Of a DNA stretch of 64,000 nucleotides, positions 25,201-35,253 are shown one piece after another. Within the stretch, counting starts at the first letter, position 1. Each line of letters starts with the position of its first letter. The stretch lies in assembly GCA_910574455.1 (NCBI GenBank), contig CAJSYZ010000001.1, positions 1,093,961 through 1,157,960 of the forward strand. The letters run 5' to 3'. Origin of the DNA: Trichaptum fuscoviolaceum. Lineage: Eukaryota > Basidiomycota > Agaricomycetes > Hymenochaetales > Trichaptaceae. Under the pieces are notes generated by a model that was not told the origin of the DNA, ran no database searches, and saw nothing but the letters and a program-made list of their open reading frames with translations. Made by a program: the position numbers and the translations under genes.

Positions 25201-26646
25201 ACATTTGATTCCGAATCGACAAGATGTGCCTTCTGTTGCACGCTGATTGTGCTATTTTTTACACCATGATAGCTTGTAAGGGTTATTGTTTCTCCTTCAT
25301 CCTCCCAGGGACTTAAGTTTTCATCATCTGGCAATTCGACGGTGTGTCTGGTGCAGCTTTGCGTCAGCAAGGCTCATAATATAGTGGTAGCAAAGACAAG
25401 AGCGTCAATGTTGCAGGTGAAGGATTTCCAACTTGAAGTTGGGTCTCGGCCCGGGAGCGTCACGGTAGTAGTAGCCTGAGTAGGTAGTCGGGATGATGAT
25501 GATCATACTAGTATGAGTTTAATAATTGAGTCTAAATCAAGCTTCTCACTCACCATTACATCGACTTGACAGTACCAGATACTGATTCAGACGCAATGCA
25601 AGATTCAAACCTCAAACTCACAAATTGATCCTTTCTGAGTCTATCCCTGCCACTGGCACCTCAAGACCTCCACCCTCTTCACCAATGAAAGTGGAATCAT
25701 CTGTGTTGCGAAGCGCCCTGACAGGGCGTTTTGTCTTGTCGTTCCGCCTTGACGTAGCGGGCGAGTCTATTATGTCCGTTTCTTCACCAGAAAGACTCTC
25801 GTTCAGTCCTGCAGGAGCGTGAAAGAATGCGTCGCTGGGAGTCATGGTGGCGGCAGACCTGGACATCTTTGCGGTCTGCACACGTGTGCGAAATGGAAGT
25901 TCACCTTTGGAATCTTCTTTCCTAGCCTTTTTTGCAGGCTCCCTGTTTGGCTCATCCATACTCGCTGCTTCGCATTAACGTGAGTCACAGTGTTCAACCT
26001 CCAAGCTTTGAGATCATCTGAAAATGTATAGGCAATGTTACTCACGAATATCCAAGTCTTCGTTGTGTCCATCTTCACAACCCGATACGTCTTTAACATT
26101 GTTCTTCGAGTCTGTTTATGCCAGTTCAAATGATCTGTGTCATCACTGATCTAAAGTTGAAGACTTACTGCTAGCTTCGCCTTTTGGCTTTCTACGTCCA
26201 CGTTTGCCAGTGAGTTTGGGCACTGTTGAGCCCATCTGGGTGCGTGTCTCAAGAGCCTTCGACAAGTTGTTTTCAAGCTCTACGGTCTCTAGCATCGCTG
26301 CTTCTTGGTTCTCTGCTGCAGTCACCTTCTTGCGAACCTTGTCAGCTGCCTCTTGTTCTTTTGCTGCCCGTTTTTGCTCCGCAGCGAGTTTTTTCCTCTC
26401 TTTCGCAACCGCGACTTGCTGGGCCGCAGCTCTGCGGAAGGCTGCCCGCTCTTCCTTCTGCTTTTCCTTCTCTTCCTTCTCCTTCAATGCCTCATCCCGC
26501 CTCTCTGTCTGCCGTACTTTCCTTTTCTCTTTTTCTTCCTTCTCCCGCAATATCTCCTCCTGTGTTCGTCTTGTTCTGAGTTGTCCAACGACTGCTCCGG
26601 GGTGCTTTTCGCTGTTCTTAGCTCTTGTCTGTCTTTGAGTTGACAT
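22258..26646 (-). CDS. Basidiomycete multi-exon family protein with acidic repeat tail
   Basis: Proposed start MSTQRQTRAKNSEK at 26646. Exon 1 (26169-26646) encodes a strongly charged KEKEEKEK-type coiled coil. Many small exons follow, including 23548-about 23820 (WTHILLPSLFRAVGKSVTPWQTPD), 23290-about 23481 (QRCSDSWRKKLFEKAEQSV), 23092-23229 (GLFCSDLVVSVLS; PIGALALAATA) and 22258-23034 (VKVAIDKQVARLQN). The block with PIGALALAATAVKVAIDK resembles, from memory, a basidiomycete family catalogued as DUF6532; this is tentative. The last exon ends in a long Asp/Glu/Gly repeat. Function unknown; the charged regions suggest a nuclear or chromatin setting but do not show it. Middle exons between 24.0 and 25.6 kb are not individually resolved. 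Confidence 0.6.
22350..22545 (-). repeat. Coding minisatellite (acidic GEDDGEGD repeat)
   Basis: A 6/12-bp repeat alternating CCCTCGCCGTCG and TCCTCGCCGTCG on the plus strand. It encodes the acidic DGEDDGEGDGE tail on the minus strand. Unit order is irregular, which suggests slippage; the frame is kept throughout. Confidence 0.9.
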
Positions 26647-28515
26647 TTTGTGCAGTGTTTTGAGACTTGTATGATGATAAGATGTGTCGAAGGTGCAAGT
26701 TCAAGATCAGGGAGGCGGGGGCGTCTATCTTAGACAAGTTGAAAATTTACGCCCACTACTACCGTGACTACTCTATGACTAATTTTAACTCAGGTTCAAG
26801 TTCACTGCCAGTGGCACTCCGAGTCCGAGTCACTGCCAGTGCTAGCAGCCTGCCAGTGCCAGTGAGGCTCAGCTGTGAGTCCCAATTGTCAACGTATACT
26901 ACTACTGAGGTTACATTCAAGTTGATGCCAGCGACACGGAAAAAGCACGATCCCTTTCATTTTCCACCAACTATTCGATGCACCTTGCCCGGCTGTAGTA
27001 GGACGTTCAAGAGTCAATCTGGAAGAGCAAGACATGAATATTCAGCTCATCCGACGTCATTCTTGGCAAGTTCTTCTGCCTGTGGTCACGAATATGAATC
27101 GTCACCTATTCGACCCATACGAGCTCCAAGTCCTCAACTTGGAGCTCTCCTGAGGTCGTCCGAACTTCCAACAGAGGGTCATTCTGAGAGCGGCTCTGAC
27201 TCCTACGATTACGATATTTTCCATGCTTACACAGGATATCTCGATGCTCAGTATAGGCCGAGACGAGCTGCTTCAAGATTTGGACAGACCTCATTCCTGT
27301 CCCATTCTGTCACCGGAAGTGACAGTGGCCGTTCTGAAGACTTGGATTCCGACATTGGAGATTATAAGGAGAGTGAGGATAACTTGAAGGTGTATCACAG
27401 ATACTTGAATGGTGCGCGCCAAATTAATTGTTCCCGGTTTACTGTAGCATTTTGACACCAAACATTGTGCAGCCACTCCATGCGATACAGAAGGGAACTT
27501 CTTAGAATATGAAGACTCACCCGCTCCGCGAAACGAATCTGCGTCAAATGACTGGTTTCCCTATTCGTGTCGAGCAGATTTTGAGCTCGCAGATTTTCTC
27601 TATTGAGAAGAGCAAATGTCTGCTGGGAACATAACAAAGCTTCTGGGAATCATGAAGGCTTATCAGCTGATTCAGGCGGCGGAGAATGTAAAATCTTGCG
27701 GATGTTCCAAATTGGATGCGACAGAGCCTGACGATGACTTAGATCTGGGTTCAACTAGTACGCTACTCAATGGAGACGCGCAAAAAATGTATAACGTCAT
27801 TGATGCTACGAAAGTCGGTGATGTGTCTTGGAAATCCTTTAGTAACTTCTACACAGACGACAATGGCCAAAAGGTGACAAATGAGAACACCGAGTCATGG
27901 AAGAGGAAAGAATATGATGTTTGGTATCGGAATCCTTTGGAAGTGATCCGGAATTTGGTGGATAATCCAGCTTTGGAAGGCGAATTCGACTATGTCCCGT
28001 TTCGTGAGTATCAGCCGAAGGAGGACTCTGATGACAACAAAGAACGAGTCTTCAGAAACTACATGTCCGGAAATTTTGCTTGGGAACAGGCTGTAAGTCA
28101 TGAATCATGCAGCATTCGAAGTTGGATGAAGTGTACTGATTATCCTTGACTTAGAACAAAATCTACGCCGAAGATAAAGCTGTTCATGGGTCCATGTTCG
28201 TTCCGGTCATCTTAGGGAGCGACAAGACAACAGTCTCCGTTGGAACTGGCAACAACGAATATTATCCGTTATATCTCTCAATAGGAAATGTATCTAACAA
28301 GGCCCGGCGGTCCCAAAAGCTGAATACAGTCCAGCTCGTAGCATTTCTAGCAATACCAAAGAGTGTGTGTCAAAAACTGAGCTATTCATTTGTGTTCTGA
28401 TGCTTTGCAGCTGAACGGCAGTACGAAAAGTCAGATGACTTCCGTCGCTTTAGACATCAAATCTTTCATTCATCTATATCAAGAATCTTGAGTCCACTGA
28501 AGACCGCAATGTCTA

Positions 28516-28520
28516 TAAAC
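28516..28520. repeat. Target site duplication, left copy (TAAAC)
   Basis: TAAAC abuts the TG start of the 5' LTR and recurs directly after the CA end of the 3' LTR. Five bp is the usual Ty3/gypsy duplication. Removing the element plus one copy restores a continuous transposase frame. Confidence 0.95.
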
Positions 28521-29350
28521 TGTCGAGATCCCAGGCCCCTTTTCTCATTTCCCGCACTTTCCCGCCAAGGATCCCGACATGAGCAGACAATCCCGCGGGG
28601 AGAATCCCGCCATTGGATTCCCCGCGCGAAACCCCTTTCCCGACTCGCACGATCCCCCGCAAGATCCCCCGCTCACGTGACCTATCCCGCACCACCGTCC
28701 CGACCACCATGCACGCATACACACATTCATTTACGACGACCCGCCACGGCACACGTACATTCACTTATCAACATACGCTCATTAATCCGTTAGTACCTCA
28801 AGGTGACGACCTGCAACAGTCTGGCATACCTAGTCTGGCTAGTCGCGGCCCCGGACCGGACGCTGACGTCCACGGACAGGCCGTAGCCATCTGGAGAGAC
28901 GGGATAGACATGCCTAGCAGTGCGGTCGTAGCATGTATCGTTTGTAGTAGATAGGTGCGCATTGCGCAAGGACACTTAGCGTAGATTAACTATACAGTCT
29001 TTACGAAGTAGATAAATAGCTGTAGGCATCGTAAGGAGCACCCCACTTTTGACCTCTTGTGGAGTGCTTCCTTAGGTGCGATCTCTCTCTTTTCTCCTGT
29101 GTAGTTAGTTGCGCAATACTTACTTGTGGAGTGCTTCCTTAGGGATCCGCTTACTTGACGTTCAAAGCAGTGAAGAGTCCTAGCTGGCCTTGAGAATCCC
29201 GCGACGCGCCTGGATAGAATCCCGCGCGTTTCCCGCCTGAATTCCCACGCTCGTTCCCAGTCGCGAATCCAGATTCCCGAACGCGGGTTCTTGTCGCGAA
29301 TTCCAGTTTCCCGAAACTGTTTCCCGCTACAATTCCCGACGGTCGCAACA
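28521..29350 (+). repeat. 5' long terminal repeat
   Basis: 830 bp, TG...CA ends, rich in CCCGC-type words. The matching 3' copy is at 34425-35253. Confidence 0.95.
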
Positions 29351-29439
29351 TTAGGTCAAAAGTCCTGGCTCACCGCCGCTCGGACTCGACACCCTCACGC
29401 TCTTTACTTCTACCCCCGCACCCGTACCGCCGACCCGCG

Positions 29440-30648
29440 ATGTCGTCCCACCAGGAATGGGGAGGACTCGCAGACACCTTCGCTTTCCCGTCCCCTAGCT
29501 CCTCGATGGAGGAAGACAAACTCCAGCCCATCCTTGATCGCCTCGACACCCTCGAAAAGCGCTACTCCAAGCTAGTCAACGAACACAATCAGGTCCAGAA
29601 CACAGTCGCCCAGCTCAAGCACGCCAACCAGGCGTTAGAAGCCCAAATCGCGAGCCAGCCCGCCTCCCCGTCTGGGGGCGGAGCAGGGCTCAAGATGAAG
29701 CTTCCCGACACCTTCGAAGGCGAACGAGCCAAGCTGGAGAACTGGATTCACCAGATTAAGCTCTACCTGTTCGGACAACATCCAGGACTAGACGAAACCC
29801 GCAAAGTCGCATTTGCTCTGATGCTACTACGGGGGCCGGCGCAAGACTGGGCACGACCCATTCTAGATCGACTCCAGGACATCCCGACACCGCCAGAAGC
29901 CGCCAGCCTGGAGGCCCTGTTCGCCGCCCTTCGCGCCTCTTACGGGGAAATCGATGCAGACAAAGCCGCAGCCGACAAGCTGATGCGCCTACGCCAGACA
30001 GGAACGGTCGCCGAGTTTGCGTCGCAATTCCGTGCCCTCCAAGCCCTCACCGGGTGGCCCAAGGACGCAACGACGGATGTCATCTACCTCGACATGTTCC
30101 GGAAGGGACTCAAAGACCAGGTTCGCCAGCACATCGCCAGCACAGAGGCGAAGGATATGAAATTCGATGCCTACGTCAACTGGGTTTCCGAGACGGACGA
30201 GAAGCTAAGGCTCGCACACGCCTATGGACCAGTATCAAAGCCAGCGGCTACGCCCCGAAGCAATCCCGGCACCACTAGTTCAGCTCCGCGTACGATCCCG
30301 ACTGCGGGCGCAAGCTCGACGAAGGATCCCAACGCAATGGAGATTGACAGGGTGCGCCGGGAGCGCAGGAGTAAGGGACTATGCTACTACTGCGGAGAGA
30401 AAGACCATTTAGTGAGCGATTGCCCAACGCGACCGCCAACCCGAAACCTAAAGGCTACGAAATCCACGTCCCCGTCGAGCCCCTCGCCCCCCGCGCTCCA
30501 GTCGTTCGAAGAAACGCTCAAACGTATGGCGGAACAGTACGTCCAGAATGTGCAGCAGTCCGTGCTACAGAACGCATTCGCCGCCATGACGCCCGCCGCC
30601 AAGAACGTTCACAATCCCGAAGCCCCGCCCCCAGCGGATTTTCAGTAG
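29440..30648 (+). CDS. gag: Gag polyprotein of the gypsy element
   Basis: 402 aa. N-terminal coiled coil (about 35-75), a capsid-type domain (MKLPDTFEGERAKLENWIHQIKLY start; LLRGPAQDWARP; EFASQFRALQALTGWP), then one zinc knuckle CYYCGEKDHLVSDC of CX2CX4HX4C form near residue 315. It forms the virus-like particle and binds element RNA. Pol lies in another frame, overlapping from about 30381, which suggests programmed frameshifting or an ancestral break. Confidence 0.93.
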   Translation: MSSHQEWGGLADTFAFPSPSSSMEEDKLQPILDRLDTLEKRYSKLVNEHNQVQNTVAQLKHANQALEAQIASQPASPSGGGAGLKMKLPDTFEGERAKLENWIHQIKLYLFGQHPGLDETRKVAFALMLLRGPAQDWARPILDRLQDIPTPPEAASLEALFAALRASYGEIDADKAAADKLMRLRQTGTVAEFASQFRALQALTGWPKDATTDVIYLDMFRKGLKDQVRQHIASTEAKDMKFDAYVNWVSETDEKLRLAHAYGPVSKPAATPRSNPGTTSSAPRTIPTAGASSTKDPNAMEIDRVRRERRSKGLCYYCGEKDHLVSDCPTRPPTRNLKATKSTSPSSPSPPALQSFEETLKRMAEQYVQNVQQSVLQNAFAAMTPAAKNVHNPEAPPPADFQ

Positions 30649-30771
30649 GGTCGTATTGCTCAGTCGCGCCCTATACGACCCAACCGCCCTTGTGGCCGAA
30701 GAACTCTCTTAATAATGGTCCCTTGTATTTAACCATCTCTACAATAGACCGTCGTCTTCGACGACATTTGA

Positions 30772-33700
30772 AGTTCCCGGTACAGGTTAGCGACGGAAAA
30801 AACGGATGCCTTAGCCACAGTAATGTTAGACAGCGGTGCGTCGGGAACTTTCATAAATTCCCGCTACGTTTCGCGACACGGACTCCAGACTCGGGAATTG
30901 GTAATCCCGATACTTTTGCGCAACGCGGACAATTCCCCGAACGCGATTGGACGCATCACCAAGGAAGTAGTCCTCAACGTCGAGATGAAGGGACACTTAG
31001 AACAGTTGACCATGGCCGTCGCGGATATTGGCGACGACGATATTATCATGGGGATCGACTGGTTGCGGCACCATAACCCAACCATTGACTGGACCAACGA
31101 TGTGGTCGATCTCAACCGCTGCCCGCCTCAGTGTGACAACCAGCAAGCCTGGTCCCGCTTCCCCGCCTCGCCATAGCAGAAGAAGTCGAGACCCCCTGGG
31201 GGCCCGACAGGACCCAGGCCGAATGGGAAGCTGTCCCACCAGGATTTCGGTACTCAGAAAAATATTGGGACCAGTACCACGACGCTGAATCCTACTTCGT
31301 CACGACGGACGACCACTTCGCGTACAAAATTGCCGCCTCGTACACCCACTCCCAGGCCATCGCTGAGAAGTCAGCAGTGAAGGAAGGCGAGAAAACCTTC
31401 GAGGAACTAGTTCCCCCCGAATTTCGTGAGTTTGCCGACGTTTTCTCGAAAGTTGAATCCGAAAGGCTTCCACTACGCAAGCCGTATGATCACGCCATAG
31501 ATTTAGAACCCGGGAAGGTTCCCCCGTACAGCAAAATCTACCCGTTGGCCCCGGCCGAACGCGACGCCCTTCGCGAATTCGTTGACGAAAACCTGCGCAA
31601 AGGGTACATACGACCTTCGAAATCTCCTGCAGCGGCTCCCGTCTTCTTTATCAAGAAAAAGGACGGAACCTTGCGCATGGTAGTCGATTACCGACGACTG
31701 AACGATATCACAGTCAAGAATCGATACCCGCTTCCCCTCACGATGGAACTCGTAGACGCACTGCAAAAGGCGAAGGTTTTCACGACGTTAGATTTGCGAT
31801 GGGGCTACCACAACGTGCGACTGAAGCAAGGCGACGAGTGGAAGGCCGCATTTCGGACTCAGGCAGGACATTTCGAACCAACGGTGATGACATTCGGGCT
31901 CACGAATGCCCCGGCGACCTTCCAGCATATGATGAACGATATCTTCAAGGATCTCATTGGAGTATACGTGATCATCTATCTTGACGACTTGCTAATCTTT
32001 TCCGAAGATGAATCGCAGCACGAGGAACACGTACGGGAAGTCCTTAAGCGGCTGCGCGAAAACGACTTGTTCTGTAAACCCGAAAAGTGCAAATTCAAAC
32101 AGACTTCCGTCGAGTATCTCGGGATGATTATTTCGCAGGGAAAGGTGGCGATGGATCCCGCCAAGGTACAGGCGGTCCTCGACTGGCCTACCCCGAAAAA
32201 GGTGAAAGACATTCAAGCCTTCCTCGGGTTCGCGAATTTCTATCGACGCTTCATTCGGGATTTCTCGCACATCGTCAAACCACTCACGACGCTGCTGAAG
32301 AAGGACGTTCGCTGGGCCTGGACAGAAAACCAGCAGTTCGCCTTCGACTATCTCAAGCGCATGTTCACGACCGCCCCCGTCCTGATGATGCCAGACATGT
32401 CGCGACAATTCATCGTGGAATGCGACGCCTCTGATTTCGCGACCGGCGCGGTCTTGTCCCAGGAAGGCGACGACGGGCTGATACATCCGGTCGCCTTTTT
32501 CTCGAAATCCCTCAACGATGCGGAACGCAACTACGAGATTTATGACAAGGAGCTACTCGCGATTATTCGAGCTCTTGACGAGTGGCGACATTATCTCGAA
32601 GGTGCGAGTCATAAACTCGATATCGTGTCTGACCACAAGAATCTGCTATATTTTCTCTGAATCCCGAACGCTGACGCGACGCCAAGCCCGGTGGAGTCTG
32701 TTCCTCACCCGCTTCGATTTTACGATTCGCCATCGCCCAGGGCGACTCGGGGGCAAACCCGACGCCATGTCACGACGCGTCGATCTTCAACCCGAAGGCG
32801 AAGACAACACGGGACGGACCCTCTTGACCCCCGAAATGTTTCGACTAAAGGCAATTCGTCGGGGAATGACGCAGGTACACGGGGATCAGGCCCTCCTACG
32901 ACGCATTCGTAAGTCAGATCAATATGAAGACGAACTGGTGGACGCGATCGAGCTGGTCAAGTCCAAGGCGCCTCGAGTCCTGACCAAGGAACTTGAGGAC
33001 TGGAGCACCGAGGAAGGCCTCATCCTGTACCAGGGTAAGGTTTACGTCCCGAAAGACGAGACCATTCGCCGGGATGTGGTGAAGACTTACCACGACAGTC
33101 TCCCCGCCGGACATCCTGGACGTTGGAAAACGTTTGAGATGGTAAGCCGCAACTACTGGTGGCCCGGGATGTCTAACTTCGTAGAACGATACGTTTCGGG
33201 ATGCGATACCTGTGCACGCACGAAGAACCGATCCCAACGCCCGGTAGGACTCCTGCAACCGAACGAAATCCCGCAGGGCCCCTGGCAGGCGATTTCGTGC
33301 GATTTCATCACCCAGCTCCCCCGATCTGAGGATTACGACGCAATTTTCGTGGTGGTCGACCGTCTCACCAAGCAAGCGCATTTTATCCCGACCACGTCTG
33401 ATGTCGATGCACCGGAAACTGCAGAACTCTTCCTGCAACACGTCTGGAAGCTGCACGGAACCCCCCGCCAGATCATATCCGACCGCGGACCACAGTTTGT
33501 CGCGCAGTTCATGAAAGCCCTTTTTTCCCGACTCGGTATCAAGGGTACCACGTCGACTGCGTATCACCCGCAGACGGATGGGCAAACCGAAAGGGTAAAC
33601 CAAGAGCTGGAACAATATTTACGGGCTTTCATAGATACACGACAAGAAAACTGGGCCGGATTACTCCCGATGGCAGAGTTCGCGCACAACACGAAAGCGC

Positions 33701-34584
33701 ACGCGGCAACACGACAATCCCCGTTCGCGCTCGTCTACGGCTACAATCCCGAATTCACGATTGCCCCGAGCGACGGCCTGTCCACGGTCCCCGCCGCGGA
33801 CGCACGACGACTACAGGAGCTTCAGCAGGCACAGGAAGAGGCAAGAGCGGCTTTGGAGGTTGCGGCAGAGCGCATGAAGCAGCACTACGATCAGGCCAGG
33901 AACGAGGCCCCGCAGTACGCAGTCGGGGATAAAGTATGGCTCGAGGCGACGAACGTTCGGCGACCGGGAGCGCGCAAATTATTACCGAAACGACTAGGGC
34001 CGTATAAAGTGAAGGCAAAGCTAAGTGACCTCACCTACGAACTCGAACTCCCCGCGTCGCTGAAGATTCATCCCGTATTTCACGTATCGCTGCTCTCGCC
34101 ATACCACGAAGACGACATTCCCGGTCGAACGCAACCCCCGCCGCCCCCAGTCGAAGTAGAAGGAGATCTGGAATACGAGGTGGAAGAGGTACTGGACGCT
34201 AGACGGTTTAGACGGAGGTTTGAATATTTGGTACGATGGAAGGGATATTCGAGCGCGGAAGATACATGGATTCCCGCAAAGGATATGGGTAATGCAAAGG
34301 CTAAAATTCGCAGTTTCTATCGAAAACACCCGGACGCCCCTCGAGAAGTCAACGCTATCGAGCTCTGTGACCTGAGCAAGATTCAAGCTTGGCGCCCCGG
34401 AGTTGCGCCTTTGGAGGGGGGTAATGTCGAGATCCCAGGCCCCTTTTCTCATTTCCCGCACTTTCCCGCCAAGGATCCCGACATGAGCAGACAATCCCGC
34501 GGGGAGAATCCCGCCATTGGATTCCCCGCGCGAAACCCCTTTCCCGACTCGCACGATCCCCCGCAAGATCCCCCGCTCACGTGA
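30772..34584 (+). pseudogene. pol: Pol polyprotein (PR-RT-RH-IN-chromodomain), frame-broken
   Basis: Protease with VMLDSGASGTFI (about 30823-31176). Reverse transcriptase from about 31180 with YLDD at about 31978-31989. RNase H with VECDASDFATGAVLS. Integrase with an HHCC finger (CDTCARTK end) and DDE region (CDFITQLP; SDRGPQF; QTERVNQELEQ). GPY motif KRLGPYKV, then a chromodomain ending YLVRWKGYSSAEDTWIP, which in chromoviruses targets insertion to marked chromatin. Breaks: a one-base shift at an A6 run (30800-30805), another between about 31140 and 31180, and one extra T in a T4 run near 32653. Two are at homopolymers, so sequencing error is possible. The last codons run into the 3' LTR. 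Confidence 0.9.
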
Positions 34585-35253
34585 CCTATCCCGCACCACC
34601 GTCCCGACCACCATGCACGCATACACACATTCATTTACGACGACCCGCCACGGCACACGTACATTCACTTATCAACATACGCTCTTAATCCGTTAGTACC
34701 TCAAGGTGACGACCTGCAACAGTCTGGCATACCTAGTCTGGCTAGTCGCGGCCCCGGACCGGACGCTGACGTCCACGGACAGGCCGTAGCCATCTGGAGA
34801 GACGGGATAGACATGCCTAGCAGTGCGGTCGTAGCATGTATCGTTTGTAGTAGATAGGTGCGCATTGCGCAAGGACACTTAGCGTAGATTAACTATACAG
34901 TCTTTACGAAGTAGATAAATAGCTGTAGGCATCGTAAGGAGCACCCCACTTTTGACCTCTTGTGGAGTGCTTCCTTAGGTGCGATCTCTCTCTTTTCTCC
35001 TGTGTAGTTAGTTGCGCAATACTTACTTGTGGAGTGCTTCCTTAGGGATCCGCTTACTTGACGTTCAAAGCAGTGAAGAGTCCTAGCTGGCCTTGAGAAT
35101 CCCGCGACGCGCCTGGATAGAATCCCGCGCGTTTCCCGCCTGAATTCCCACGCTCGTTCCCAGTCGCGAATCCAGATTCCCGAACGCGGGTTCTTGTCGC
35201 GAATTCCAGTTTCCCGAAACTGTTTCCCGCTACAATTCCCGACGGTCGTAACA
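34425..35253 (+). repeat. 3' long terminal repeat
   Basis: 829 bp, essentially identical to the 5' LTR, preceded by the purine tract and followed by the second TAAAC (35254-35258). Confidence 0.95.

Larger units (their letters stand above)
28521..35253 (+). mobile_element. Full-length Ty3/gypsy chromodomain retrotransposon
   Basis: LTRs of 830 and 829 bp start TGTCGAG and end AACA. On reading they differ at only two places: one missing base in CTC(A)TTAATCC, and C/T in GGTCGYAACA. Between them are gag, protease, reverse transcriptase, RNase H, integrase and a chromodomain, in the order typical of chromoviruses. A purine-rich tract (GGAGGGGGG) lies just before the 3' LTR. The near-identical LTRs and perfect TSD point to a recent insertion. 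The pol frame has three apparent one-base breaks, so this copy may not be autonomous. Confidence 0.95.

Noticed and set aside
26700..26800. CACTACTACC near 26775 as a CACTA-type Plavaka terminus
   Set aside because: No matching inverted end could be found beyond 37672, so the transposon borders are left open.
30795..30810. A-AAA-AAC run in the gypsy element as a -1 programmed frameshift site
   Set aside because: The needed shift is +1 relative to the upstream frame; a -1 slip reaches a stop within four codons. A one-base insertion fits better.
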